A stretch of 64,000 nucleotides of DNA from Lactarius indigo (GCA_025766275.1 JAFKAC010000070.1:124001-188000), one strand, 5' to 3'; counted from the stretch's first letter, positions 42,200 to 53,200 are shown. Made by a program: numbers and translations. The notes: generated from the letters alone by a model not told the origin.

Positions 42200-42726
42200 T
42201 TAGTGGCTCACATGGACCAGACTTGCAGCATGGACCTGCTTTAGATTAGATATATAGGACATGTGGATTAGATATTGATCTGTACAATCATAGTCACCTT
42301 GTATTTACTTATCCATGACATCACTGTACTATGACATCATACAGACTCCTTTAGACTTGTCATCATACTATGCCTTTGTTCTCTCTTTGGTTCTATCCTT
42401 ATTGTGATGTCACTATGATGTCATCTTTGTCTAAACTTTCTTTGTTTTACACTCCTTGGTCTCCATCTGTACATTCCTTTTGTCCACATGTAGAACAATG
42501 ACTCTTGTACTCTGTGACTCTATGTTACATCTTTGTAGTAGTGTCACTCCTGTAATAGTATAAGTAGTGTACCATGTACACTCCTGGTCCACATCAGCTC
42601 TCACTGTTTGTGTGCCAGACTCCTTGTCTGCAACTCCTCTGTTCACTTCTGCTTCCAGCTTACCCATATATCTCACCAGTCTCCTCTTGTCACTGTGAGT
42701 ATGTTATCTATGTATGCTGTTCATCA
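42200..42726 (+). repeat. LTR L, plus copy of an inverted pair
   Basis: Starts TTAGTGGCTCACATGGACC, so about 26 bases of the LTR start are missing, and ends GCTGTTCATCA. Outside sequences on the two sides of the pair come from different elements (Gypsy A end on the left, Gypsy gag on the right) and show no clean target duplication. Confidence 0.88.
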
Positions 42727-43680
42727 AGATACAGAAGAACCTGCACAGGATTTGGATCAGCATCATTCCCCTGTTGCAATAGTGGAAGCTACATCAGGTG
42801 TCCCCTCTTTAGCACCACAAGACCCTATAGGTTCAGGTGCTTGCACACCAACAAACTCAAGCATTAAAATGGCAAGCACAGCCACACAAACCAATACTTC
42901 AATCACCACTGCTCCCAGTGGAGGTAGCAGTAGCAAAGGAGGAGGTGGAGGTGGTGGAGGAATCCCTGCTGGAAGAGCCCCACCTTTAGCACCCCCTTCT
43001 GCTGAAGACAGACTGACAGGCCAACCACCAAAGGAATTCACTGGAGACTGAGCCTTCAGCAAGAAGTTCCTAAGAGAGTTCACCTTCTACTGGGCTCTCA
43101 ATGGATCAGTTGAGCGAATGAGAAACCCCTACCTCAGATGGATTGTCTTCCTCTCCCTAATAAGAGGAGACTTGGTTGAAGACTGGGTTATGGAACAAAG
43201 TGACTGGCTCACCCATGAACTTGCTGGAGGACAGGCCACAACTGAAGAAGACCTATGGATCACCATCATAGACTGCTTCCAGGCTGCCTTTACCAATGTA
43301 GCAGAAAAACAGAAGGCACAAAAGGCACTCCAAACAATTAAAATGAAGAATGGAGACCTTGACACCTACATTGCTCAGTTCCCTTCACCAACAAAAAAAG
43401 CAGGATATGGTGCAGATGAAGAAGGGACCCTGGATATTTTCTCATGGGGTCTACCTGAAAAACTGGTCAGGAACATCATACAGTTTGATCACCCAGATGA
43501 CCAGGAAGAATGGACCCAATCAGCCAGAAAGCACCATTAGGACTTTATCAATCTCCAAAATTGCTTTGGTATCAAAAAGGAAACTAAAGCTAGATTCACT
43601 AAAGGGCAATGGAACAACACCTTCAAAGTCAAACCATGTGACCCAAATGCAATGGACATAGGAAGGACTCAAAGAGGAGC
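42727..43680 (+). pseudogene. gag: Gypsy C-type gag
   Basis: From 42727 the strand encodes a Thr/Ser-rich leader, a Gly run (GGGGGGGG), then PSAEDRLTGQPPKEFTGD and a TGA at 43048-43050. FSKKFLREFTFYWALNGS, MRNPYLRWIVFLSLIRGDLVE and LDTYIAQFPSPTKKAGYG follow, ending with LPEKLVRNIIQF. This matches the Gypsy B gag plan (capsid helices and the LPKELFKNAFQF block). A stop at 43538-43540 follows. The zinc knuckle is missing because LTR W begins at 43681. Confidence 0.85.
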
Positions 43681-44179
43681 TGTTATGGTATAGACTCTTG
43701 GTACAACTCATGACCAGTTATGATTATGGTCTGACTCAGCATTAGTCATGGACTCTTACATCACATCAGTCAGCACAGTAGTTTGCATGTGATTGTGACT
43801 CATGTATAACTCTTTCCTAGGATAGCTGTACTAGGGTTTGAGCTAGTTATGCTATTGGTTACCTACTGTCCAAGCAGTGCTTTAAAGCCTATGTGTATCT
43901 GTATAAGTAGTAGTTGTAGAAGACCAAGAGTCCCCATCTTGGTCTTCTTCAATCCACCACTTGATTTGTCTTCTGTTTGCCTTAGTCTAAGAACTAAGTG
44001 TGCTCCCACTTTGACTTACCAAGAGTTGAACCTCTTAATCATCTTTGCTGTGGCTGTGAGCTACTGAGCCCCTGTTCAGCCAGTGTTGGGTTGACACAAA
44101 GTCCCCATTCACCTGTCATTTGCTAAGTCATTTACACTGTCATGAGTCCAAGTTGGACTAACACCCATGGAGTGTAACA
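43681..44179 (+). repeat. Gypsy C 5-prime LTR (LTR W)
   Basis: 499 bp from TGTTATGGTATAGAC to GGAGTGTAACA. A diverged homologue of the Gypsy B LTR: the same inverted repeat AGAAGACCAAGA, 7-base loop, TCTTGGTCTTCT is at 43918-43948. A TATA box (TATAAGTAG) lies about 34 bases upstream of the second arm, which places the transcript start near ATCTTGGTCTT. Confidence 0.85.
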
Positions 44180-44195
44180 TTAAGACCAAGATACC
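44180..44195 (+). promoter_or_regulatory. Gypsy C primer-binding site, self-priming type
   Basis: TTAAGACCAAGATACC, identical to the Gypsy B site, directly after the LTR. AAGACCAAGAT pairs with ATCTTGGTCTT in the LTR hairpin. Confidence 0.65.
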
Positions 44196-44568
44196 TCAAT
44201 GTGGCATATTTGACTAGAGAACAGTGGATGTCTTTCCATCCCTACTCTCTCCAATGATGAGGAGACCATAACATACCACCAAGATTCCTGGGTGCTGCCC
44301 AGTGGAGAGAGTGAGGAGAAGACACTGGATATTTTGTAGAGTTTAGCAGTCCTAACCATTTTTGACCTGTTGAGTTTAACTTCAACCATCTCTGTTGGAC
44401 TGAGGTTATATGGAACCACATAGACCATTGCTGGGACATTGTGCACCCAGCAGGAAGGAACTACAACTGTGATATCAATGCACACAAACTTAATAGTTGC
44501 ATAGATTATGGTCCCATTAATGGACAAGTGCAAGAACATACAAACAAAGGAATTAGTGGAGAAGAAGC
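44196..44568 (+). pseudogene. gag: Gypsy C leader and first codons of gag
   Basis: Aligns base by base with the Gypsy B leader (for example GAGAACAGTGGAYG, GGATATTT, GAGTTTAACTTCAACCATCT, GATATCAATGCACA) and reaches the gag start region (CAAGTGCAAGAACATAC). It ends at AGAAGC (44563-44568), after which the element continues in inverted form. Confidence 0.8.
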
Positions 44569-44655
44569 TCCTTTGGTAACAAAGTATGGAACAGAAGGGG
44601 AAAGAACATGTTGGGGACATACTGTAACTAAGGTCCAAAGTGTCAGATCATAACA
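44569..44655 (-). repeat. LTR X, first 90 bases
   Basis: Reverse of TGTTATGATCTGACAC through CCATACTTTGTTACCAAAGG; matches the start of the complete copy at 46345. The missing remainder is at 48997-49488 on the opposite strand. The flank ATTGG (CCAAT on the minus strand, 44656-44660) is the target duplication. Confidence 0.85.
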
Positions 44656-45412
44656 ATTGGTAGATAGCAGACCCAGTCATCCTGCCACTCATTAACCCAA
44701 AAGCAGAGATATTGTTCAAGCCACTGATTTGTCTGTTCTAATTGGCTGTCAGTGTGTGGGTGATACACTGCCAAGATATTTTGGCTGATGCCAAGGATTT
44801 TACATATCTCTCACATGAGTTTTGATGCAAAGTGGGGGTCTCAATCACTGATAATGTGCAAGGGGAGTCCAAATCAGGGAAAGACATGAGAAACATACAG
44901 GGCAGCTATGCTTTTGGCCATTATTTCTTCATTACAGGGAATGAAGACTGCTGCCTTAGTGCAGTCATGATCTGTTACAGTTAGAATGGAGTTATATCCT
45001 CATGAGACAGGTAGTTTAGTAATAAAGTCCACTGCAATAGTCTCAAATGGCAGGGCTTCTGGTTTGGGGTAGATGGGTTGTAAAGGCAGCCTGATAGGGT
45101 GATGATTGACTTTGTGCCATTGGCATTCAGCACAACCCTTAACATAGTCTGTGATGTTGTTCTTCATTTGGGACCACCAATAGTGGCATTCCATGAGCTG
45201 AGTAGTGCGCTTGATCCCTGGATGGCCATAGACAGGTGAATCATGGTGTGCAGCAATAATTGTGCATTTGTTGTGTATGCTGCCAGTGACTATGTGGCAT
45301 CTGTTTTTATACCAAGTTCCTGCAATATCTTTGAGTTGGTGAGCATCAATCCAGGGCTGTAACTTGGCTCTGTCTTGTTCACAGATGGGATGTGCTGGCA
45401 TCATTTCTGCAG
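44656..45412 (-). pseudogene. pol: Gypsy C integrase, first part
   Basis: HHCC finger (IIAAHHDSPVYGHPGIKRT, CHYWW, GCAECQ) and the DDE core start AVDFITKLPVS, then a stop at 45000-45002 and GYNSILTVTDHDCTKAA. Further on comes HPHTDSQLEQTNQWLEQYL. Three or more stops. It ends in CYLP, and the next residues (MVEF) are at 49493 on the plus strand. Confidence 0.88.
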
Positions 45413-46344
45413 GTAGAATCTCTGGTCTTCAGTGCTCATTATGAGGTTCTTTCTGTAGTGTGGTCACATGTGCAAAGACATGTTCTGGTAGCACTATGTT
45501 CCCATCATTGTCATTCTCTCTTTGATCATAATTGGGTCTTCAAGAGAGAGCATCTGCACATCCATTGGACATTCCTTTGATGTGATGGATTTCAAAATTG
45601 TACTTGAAGAGTTCAAGCTAGGGAAGTACTTCCCTAGCTACATGTCAACTAATCTTTTGCAGTGATTTCCAGTACTGGAGATTGAGATGGTCAGAGAATA
45701 CCTTGATCTTGTAAGGGGATCCTGCTAGGAGGGGTCTCCAGTGTTGGAAGGCTTTAACCATGGCAAGGAGTTCTAAGTCATAGATGTCATAGTTGCATTC
45801 GGCTTCATTAAGTGTCAAGGAGTAGTAGCTGATGGGGTGTCTCTTGCTGTCCTCCTTCCATTGGAGTAGTACTGCACCGGTTGCAAAGCCAGAGGTGTCA
45901 ACTTCAAGTTCAAATTGTTGTGTCAGGTCAGGGTGAGCAAGTATGGGTTCACTGGTGACAAGGTGTTTGAGATCTTGAAATGCCATTTCTTTGTCTGTAC
46001 CCCAGTGCCATTCAACATCTTCACATGTAATTTGTTAAGAGGACATGCTTTGGTGGTGAACCCACAAATGAATGGTTGGTAAAAATTACAAAAACCAAGA
46101 AAATAGCAGATGTCCTTAACTTTGGTTGGTGTTGGCCAGTCTTTAATACTGGAAATTTTGATAGGGTCCATGCATGTCACCCCCTTTTCAAGGATTACCC
46201 CCAGGTAATTCATATGCAGGGAATGGAAAAGACATTTCTCAAGTTTGTAGTAGAGATTGTGCTCAGTGAAAATGCGGAGCACATCTTTAACTGCCTCAAT
46301 GTGGCCTTGCAGTGAGTGTTGTAGTCCCATAGCTATGCCAATGT
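45413..46344 (-). pseudogene. pol: Gypsy C reverse transcriptase C half and RNase H
   Basis: RT connection: YKLEKCLFHSLHMNYLGVIL, KDWPTPTKVKDI and FLGFCNFYQPFI. RNase H: FELEVDTSGFATGAVLLQW, HPISYYSLTLNEAECNYDIY and KVFSDHLNLQYWKSLQKI. Frames change near 45990; a stop follows LQKIS at 45645. CpG is nearly absent. Confidence 0.88.
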
Positions 46345-46925
46345 TGTTATGATCCAATGCTTCAGACCTCAGTACAGTATGTTCTCCATATGTCCTTTCC
46401 CCTTTTATCCCATACTTTGTTACCAAAGGAGCCATGACCACTAGTGGCATTGTTCATCTCAATCTGAGTATCCCTTTATCCCATTTAGTTTCTTTGCTAC
46501 TGTGTGGGCCTGTGTTTGTGTTGTTTGGAACCTAGCCCTATATAAACTTGTACCATAGACCGTAAGAAGCCAGACTTGGCTTTGTTTGCAATCTAGCAAC
46601 CTTGCCTTTGTACTTTGGTGTGACCTCGCTCTATTCCCCTCTTCTTGTGCATCCCCTACCTCAGTCCCTAATCAGGACACTTTGGACTCTTTGCAGTTGA
46701 ACTATATCAATGCATCACACCTGTTATAACTCTGTGCACTAGCAAGATCAAGTGTAGAGAAGTGCTAGACACTTCAGGCAAGGAGCCCTACATTACAGAG
46801 TAGTGCTGTACATTGTGCCACACTTTTGCCACTTGTATTTCATAGCAATAAGACAACAGATGTCTTCACTTGATACTTGTGTGACTTAGAACCTCCAGAA
46901 CCCACGCCCCTGCTAGGGTGTAACA
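46345..46925 (+). repeat. Solo LTR X in Gypsy C RT
   Basis: 581 bp from TGTTATGATCCAATGC to GGTGTAACA, flanked by AATGT (46340-46344 and 46926-46930). TATA-like CTATATAAAC near 46538. Confidence 0.93.
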
Positions 46926-47430
46926 AATGTTGTCCATATAAACCCATATGACTGTGCCACATGCTTTGTGCTTGGCTATGATATCCCTGAAGACAAAGTT
47001 CATCATAGTCTGGAACATTGCCAGGGAATTGGTCAAGCTGAAGAACATCATAGTGGGTTCAAATAATCCATGGCACGTGTTAAATGCAGCTTTCTCTTCA
47101 TCCCCTTCCTTGATGTGTACATTATTATACCCCCATCTAACATCAAGCTTGGTGTAGATGTGGGCATTACTGAGGTCAGTGATGAGAGCAGAGATGAGAG
47201 AGACAGGATATTGGTTGCAAATGGTGACAGTGTTGATCTTCTGGTAGTCCTGTATGGGGCGTAGCTTTCTGTCCTTCTTTTTGATGAAAAAGAAAGACAA
47301 GGCATACAGAGACTTGGAGGGACATATATACCCCTTTTTAACTGTTCATCAATCCATTCTTGCAGCTTCTTGTCTTCTTCTTGGGTCATAGGGTATATTT
47401 TACAGTTGATTGTATCAGCCACCCCAGGTT
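46926..47430 (-). pseudogene. pol: Gypsy C reverse transcriptase, N half
   Basis: INCKIYPMTQEEDKKLQEW, FFFIKKKDRKLRPIQDYQ, IYTKLDVRWGYNNVHIKEGD and VIWVYMDNI, so the second active-site Asp of YMDD is Asn. A frame change is near 47300. Confidence 0.88.
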
Positions 47431-47908
47431 TGAATTTGATAGCATGATCTCAGGGCCTGCTGGGTGGAAACCAGTCTGATGCTTCTTCACTGAAGAGGCA
47501 GGTGAATTCTTGGTATTCAGTGGGCAATTCTGCTTTGGTAGTGTATTGTTGGGCAGCAATGGTGAGATCAGTGGCAGTTGCCCTGATCCAACAGCCCTCT
47601 TTGAATTGTTATTGTTGTTTGTCTGTGATGACACAAGAATGTATGACTTCATAGTCTTCATCCTGTACTGCAGTGACTGCAATGACAGGTTGGATTCATT
47701 CTATATGGGGGTTTACAGACTGAATGACAATGGAGAGCATTCCCTCATGGATGACTGCTTGTAACCATTTGATCTGTGGGTCATATGTAGCAAGCCAGGG
47801 ATAAATCCTAGCACAATGTCTTTGCTTCCTATGTCAGTAATAAGGAAGCACATTTTCTTATTAATGCCTTTAGTTTGTACATCCATGTCCACATAATGAG
47901 TGATACTG
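47431..47908 (-). pseudogene. pol: Gypsy C protease region
   Basis: SITHYVDMDVQTKGINKKM, FLITDIGSKDIVLGF and a region like the Gypsy B PWLSTFEP block. The catalytic DSG motif would lie further upstream, where the hAT fragment now begins, and is missing. Confidence 0.75.
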
Positions 47909-48165
47909 TTAGAATGTGACCTATGAAAGGCCCTTGAGTCACAGAGGACACAAGGGGACTGCAGAGGAGGATATAAGACTATATTAATCAAGGTAAAACT
48001 AGTTACTCACCTGCAGAGGAGGATATAAGACTAAAGGCACATTTTCCATCCTCTGCAGGATATATCAACCTGACTAAGCATATCTAAATAAGGTAACTTG
48101 ACTTGGAGCAATGTACAGTCACAGAATAGGAGAAAACAGTGACATTTTGACCACAAATAACATGT
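47909..48165 (-). mobile_element. hAT-1-type fragment inside Gypsy C
   Basis: Matches hAT-1 at about 2395-2600 (GGCCCTTGAGTCACAGAGG, GATATATCAACCTGACTAAGC). A 23-base segment CTGCAGAGGAGGATATAAGA+CTA is present twice (47957-47979, 48013-48035) around a short unrelated spacer. The rest of gag is missing between this fragment and the gag N-terminus, so a deletion accompanied its arrival. Confidence 0.75.
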
Positions 48166-48990
48166 TGTTCCTCTCAAGCCAACTTATCTATAACATCCAG
48201 GGTTATTTGTGTTTCTTCTTGTATGATAGTGGCTGTAGCCATTACAATGGCTGGGCTGTGAATGTGAATTACTTCTGGTTTGGGTTGATGAATTGTTACG
48301 ATTTCTTCACTATTGGACTCATTCTTCCTTTACTTTGATAATTCCTTTTCTGATACTACATGAGCCCTGTATGACTACGTGGACTATACATTTACCCGGT
48401 TCCTACCACACACCTTGCTTATCGATGATCCCTTCTGATACAGCTTGACATGTGCTAGTTTCCATTCTGTTCTCACTCATGCGTGAGCCCGCATGATTTG
48501 TCTTTGTACCATTTATGACTTTGCTTTGTTCTCTTTATGTACTCCCCTTTGTCTCTGGATCTAGCAATGGCACCATCTATTTGTAGGTGCCATACAGAGT
48601 CTTCTGTATTTAAACCTAGTTCTACCTAGCTTGTATGGTAGACAAGACTTCTTGTGTAATACTACACTTGTCTAGCGAAGGATGCCTTTGTGTCTCCCCC
48701 ATCTCACAGTTCCGTTGTCTCTGCTAGATCTTCACATCTTAGCCATTCCTCTACAGTCCAAGTGACTTATGTCCTTGTGACTCTTGTGCACCATTCTGCT
48801 GAAGTCAAGCCACTGAGCTTGTACTACTGTTTGTGACTGACTTGGTACAGGTTGTACCTAATGCCCCTATAGTGGCATTACATGAATGGTAAGTGACTCA
48901 GTTCACTGTATAATATGTTCACCAATAGCTCCTAGGCTATTATCCTCTGCTGGCATGTTTCCTCTACTAGGAGATTCTTGACTTTCGGAT
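48166..48990 (-). pseudogene. gag: Gypsy C gag N-terminal part, split by LTR Y
   Basis: Minus-strand residues SLTIHQPKPEVIHIHSPAIV and upstream ESQESPSRGN with GAIGEHIIQ align with the Gypsy B gag N-terminus (EQSQEESEG, GAIQDFLIE, IHIRSPAIMATI). One stop follows IIQ. It is interrupted at 48294-48882 by a solo LTR. Confidence 0.75.
48294..48882 (+). repeat. Solo LTR Y
   Basis: 589 bp from TGTTACGATTTCTTC to AGTGGCATTACA, flanked by TGAAT (48289-48293 and 48883-48887). More CpG than the host element, so younger. No other copy seen in the window. Confidence 0.92.
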
Positions 48991-48996
48991 GCTTCT

Positions 48997-49488
48997 ATCA
49001 CTAGTGGTGCTGTTTCCCTTGATCTGAGTATTCCCCTTGACCCATTTAGTCTCTTTGCTACTATGTGGGCCTGTGTTCATGGTGTTTGGAACCTTGCCCT
49101 ATATAAACTTGTACCATAGACCATAGGAAGCCAGACTTGGCTTCATTTGCAATCTAGCAACCTTGCCTTCATACTTTGGTGTGACTTCACCTTCTCCCCT
49201 CATCTTGTGCATCCCCTACCCCAGTCCTTAACCAGGACACTTTGAAGTCTTTGCAGTTGAACTATATCAACACATCACACCTGTTAGACTCTGTGCACTA
49301 GCAAGATCAAGTGTAGAGAAGTGTTACACACTTTGGGTGAGGGAGGAGCCCTACATTACAGAGTAGTGCTGCACATTGTGCCACACCTTTTCCACTTGTA
49401 TTTCATGGCAACAAGACAATAGACACCTTCACTTGATACTTGTGTGATTCAGAACCTTCAGAACCCATGCCTCTGCTAGGGTGTAACA
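48997..49488 (+). repeat. LTR X, remaining part
   Basis: From CACTAGTGGTGCTGTTTCCC to CTAGGGTGTAACA; matches 46440-46925. Followed by CCAAT (49489-49493), the same 5 bases as at the other half. Confidence 0.9.
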
Positions 49489-49736
49489 CCAATGGTGGAA
49501 TTCATTTACACACAACAACTGGCCCAACTAGACCATGAGGGAGTCTCCATTCTTTCTCCTATCAGGGTTCAACCCCCTTGCTGATTGGATCAATAGGCCT
49601 TCCCCTATCCCTCAAGTCTCTTTATGGCTAGATCAATTCAAACAGGCACAGCAGCATGCCTTCTCCTGTATCTTAAGGGCCCAAAAGTCATACATAGGTC
49701 AAACAAAAACTTATGCCGAAGTTCAAAGAGGGAGAC
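49489..49736 (+). pseudogene. pol: Gypsy C integrase, second part
   Basis: Encodes MVEF, then a region equal to the Gypsy B block IAEFAHNNWP...PFQLLMGYDPQADW: here ESPFFLLSGFNPLADWINR, PSPIPQVSLWLDQFKQAQQH and RAQKSYIGQTKTYAEVQ. It ends where the Gypsy A2 LTR begins. The chromodomain is not present on this side. Confidence 0.88.
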
Positions 49737-50359
49737 TGTGGGGAACTCACTGTCACTCAACAGTGAGGGATATGGTTGGAGATGACAGCAGGCAAGGTGT
49801 AGATGGAGGGATCATTAAAGGAGGTGAAGAGGAGGTGTCTTGGCTTTAAGGTAAATAGTGGCACACAGAGAGTGGGGCACTCAAAGGAGCCTTAGAGGCA
49901 AGAGAGAGAGGATGTCACAAGTGGACAGTCTGAGGGACTGTCCAATAGATTGCACTAGCTTATATACTACAGGGGATGGTCTGTGTGTAGGTTTAGGGCA
50001 GGCTTAGGGCCTGTCATGAGTGCTGCACAATACTGCAGATTGGAACATTCCAGAGATAAGTATTAATACTGTCCAATCAGAAAGGTTTTAAACATAGGTC
50101 AACTGCACCACAGTTGATGATGCCATATTGCACCATAGTGGCATGATTCTGCAGCTATTGTGGAAACCTTGTGACTGGTCACATGCACCATGTGACTGTT
50201 AAAGAGACAGATTAATCACATGTGATGTTCTTGAGAGCAAGTGTCAAACTTCCAATCCATGGTCTTTTCATTTTAAGGAAATTGATGACATAAGACCAGG
50301 CCAGTGCAGACCAGTCTTAGACACCCTTGAGTCACGACCTGGTTTATAGGTTCATGACA
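49737..50359 (-). repeat. Gypsy A2 3-prime LTR (LTR Z)
   Basis: 623 bp; in element orientation TGTCATGAACCTATAAACC to GAGTTCCCCACA. The purine tract AAAAAGGGGA lies directly upstream (complement of about 50363-50372). The 5 bases outside are GAGAC. Confidence 0.9.
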
Positions 50360-50375
50360 GTATCCCCTTTTTAAC

Positions 50376-51810
50376 ATCATACTATACCATTAGCACTGGT
50401 TGGTTTAGGTCTAGGGGCATTAGGGTTGTCCTTGTAGAATTGTTGGACAAGGTCTTGGGCATGGGTCATTTGAGAGGCTGGAAGCCAGGAATTTTCAGAG
50501 TCAGGGTATCCCTTCCACTTGATCAGGTAAAGTATGCCCTTCTTGTTAGGTGATACCTTGAACTGCAGGACCTTTTCAACTTCATAGTGTTTGTCTTCTC
50601 CTTGAACAATTTCAGGAGGTGGTTGAGTGAAGTTAGGGCTATGTGTAGTATTTTCTTTGTATGGGGAGATCAGAGAGTTGTGGAAGACTGGGTAAATTCA
50701 CCATGTTTTTGGGAGTTGGAGTCTGCAGTTGACTCCCCAGGTGGACAGGACTTTAAATGGTCCATGGCATCTTGGGGCAAGTTTAGCCTTTGGGTGAATA
50801 GTGTGGATATTGGTTCCTTTCAGCCAGACTAGATTGCCTACTTTGAATTCATGAGAGGGAGTGGGTGTTTTGACCCTTTCATTACTTCTGCTGCTACTTT
50901 AAGGGCTGCAGTAACTTCAGAGTGGATCTGGTTTAGTGCATTTAGTCTTTCCTTAGCCATGGGTATTTTGGTGGTGAAATGGGTGGAAGGAATGAACTCT
51001 GGTTTGTACCCATACCAAACTTTGAAAGGTGATTTGTGTGTTGTGCTATGTTGTTGGGCATTGTATGCAAATTCCATGAATGGAATCAGGTCTACCCAGT
51101 TGTCTTGTTGGAAGTTACAGAAAACACGAAGATATTGTTCAAGTTCTTGATTAACACATTTGGTTTCTCCATTGGTTTGCAGGTGGAAGGCTGTAGATAG
51201 TGTGGATTTGACTCCTAGTTTGCTCCATATTTCTTGCATAACTTTTGATGCAAACTCAGGGCCTCTGTCAGAGATGACTTGTTGGGGTAAGCCAGTATGT
51301 CTCCAGACATTTTCAAGGTAAAGTTGGGTTGTCTGATCTGTGGTGATGGTTTTGTTGCAAGGGGAAATGACTACTGCTTTGCTGAGTTGATCAACCACTA
51401 CAAATAGTGAATCATAGTTGTGGGATAGGGGAAGGTCAGTGATAAAGTCCATTGTAATGGTTCCCCATATTTCTTCAGGTAATTGCATTTGGTTGTAGAG
51501 GTACTTGGGTATGTGGTTTGATTTTAGTTGCTTGACATGTGGCACATCCATCAAGATAGGTCTTAACAATTGTTGGTATTTGTGGCCACCAGAAGTCCTG
51601 AGATATCAACTTATAGGTCTTCCATTGTCCTGGGTGTCCTATGGCAATGTGATTATGATATGTTTTGACAATATCCCTTCGTAGGTTGTCATCCTTTGGA
51701 ATGTAAACTTGACCTTTGAACAAGATAATGCCATCTTCTAAGTTCCACTCTTCTAGGCCCTTAGCTAGGGATTGAGGGCCATTTTTTAAGAGAGATTCTA
51801 AGGCCATACT
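50376..51810 (-). pseudogene. pol: Gypsy A2 integrase and chromodomain
   Basis: HHCC finger region with YHNHIAIGHPGQWKTYKLI and CATCQATK. Core: WGTITMDFITDLPLSHNYDS, VISDRGPEFASKVM and FHLQTNGETKCVNQELEQYL. Beyond the GPY-like region, the strand at 50500-50620 encodes a chromodomain (HYEVEKVL and YLIKWKGYPDSENSWLP). The tail is PNAPRPKP. Frames change near 51520 and 50840. Confidence 0.88.
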
Positions 51811-53200
51811 GACTTCCTTGTCATATGTTTGTGTATCCCTGATGTGTTGTTGGAGGGTGGTGTCTCCTTGAATGGTTACTGCAGTTCTTTGTACTGGATT
51901 GATGGAAAAATATTTTGTATCCAGGAGTACTCATTTTTCATCTTCATCTGCTATCCCCTTTTTATGGTCTGGATGCCAAGACAGCATGTTGGATTTATTT
52001 TGTGCACCAGGCTTGTGGATGATAATGAACTGGAAGCAAGAAAGGAATAAGGCCCATTGGGCCTGACAACAAGAGAGCCTTTGCTTTGCGGTGAAGTAGA
52101 CAAGGTTGCCATGTACAGACCATATTTCTGTGATGTCATCCTGTCCTTCCAGGTAGTGATGGAAGGCATGAAGAGCATGGATGATGGCAAGGAGCTCCTT
52201 GTCACAGATTTCATAGTGACATTCAGCAGGAAGGAGGGATTTTGATAGGAAGGCAATGGGGTGCCAACATTGTAAGGCATCAGGCTGTTTGAGGATGGTG
52301 CCAGTGGCAAAGTCACTTGCATTGGTAATGAGTTGGAAGGGCTTGGAATGGTCAGGCAGGGTAAGGACAGGAGCTGTTGTGAAACATTGGATCAAGGTAC
52401 AGAAAGCATGTTCTGCTGCCATACCCCAGGAGAAGGGAACATCCTTCTTGGTTAGGTTGAATAGGGGGTGGGCAATAGTGGAACAGTCTTTGATAAAGTG
52501 TCAATAGAAGTTGCAGAAGCCTAGGAAGGCTTGCACCTATTTAACAGTGTGTGGGGTGGGCCATTGGGTAATGCCTGCAATTTTTGCAGGGTCTATAGCA
52601 ACCTGACCACCAGAAATGACAATTCCAAGGTATTTGACTGAGGTTTGTGCAAAGGTACATTTCTCCAGTTTTAGGTAGAGGTTGTGGTGTTCTAATTATT
52701 GAAGCACATCATGTGTTAATGCTGTAAGGGAGGAGATATCTTCTGTAAAGATTAAGATGTTCTCAAGGTAGACCATTACATGTCCCTCATCGATCAGGAC
52801 TTGCAGACCTGGTTCATGAATGTTTGGAAGGTTGCAGGGGCATTGCAGAGGCCAAACATCACTACTGTAGGTTCGAAAAGGCCTAGAGATGTTTTGAAGG
52901 CTGCCTTGTATTCATCACCTTTGTGGATGCAGATATTGTTATATCCCCAATGAATATCTAGCTTGGTAAAGTAGTGTGCCTTGTGAAGTTTGTTAATAAG
53001 CTCAGGGATGAGGGGAAGAGGTGCTGCATTCTTAATGGTTATATTGTTAAGGGCACGGTAGTCTTGTACCAGTTGGAGTTTACCATCTTTTTTATCGACA
53101 AAGAAAAAGGGGGAGGCCATGGGGGATTTGGATTGGCAAATGTAGCCTTTTTGCAGGTGTTCAGGGAGTTGGTGGGAAACAGTTTCACTGAATACTTTAG
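51811..53200 (-). pseudogene. pol: Gypsy A2 reverse transcriptase and RNase H
   Basis: [37 protein letters not shown] and [17 protein letters not shown]. Near 52755-52790 the active site reads VYLENILIF instead of YLDD, so both Asp positions are changed. RNase H: LITNASDFATGTILKQ, FLSKSLLPAECHYEICDKELL and YFTAKQRLSCCQAQWA. Several stops (near 52500, 52540, 52700). Confidence 0.88.

Larger units (their letters stand above)
44569..48990 (-). mobile_element. Gypsy C internal segment, inverted in place
   Basis: About 4.4 kb holding gag, protease, RT, RNase H and the first part of integrase, all on the minus strand, while the LTR, leader and second part of integrase on both sides are on the plus strand. 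AGAAGC at 44563-44568 and its reverse complement GCTTCT at 48991-48996 mark the break points. An LTR X inserted in integrase is cut by the same event. Re-inverting the segment rejoins gag, LTR X and integrase in one orientation. Confidence 0.82.

Noticed and set aside
44569..48990. Treating the minus-strand Gypsy C body as a separate element inserted next to a plus-strand one
   Set aside because: The gag and integrase joints and the CCAAT duplication fit a single inverted element better, and no LTR or duplication borders the segment.
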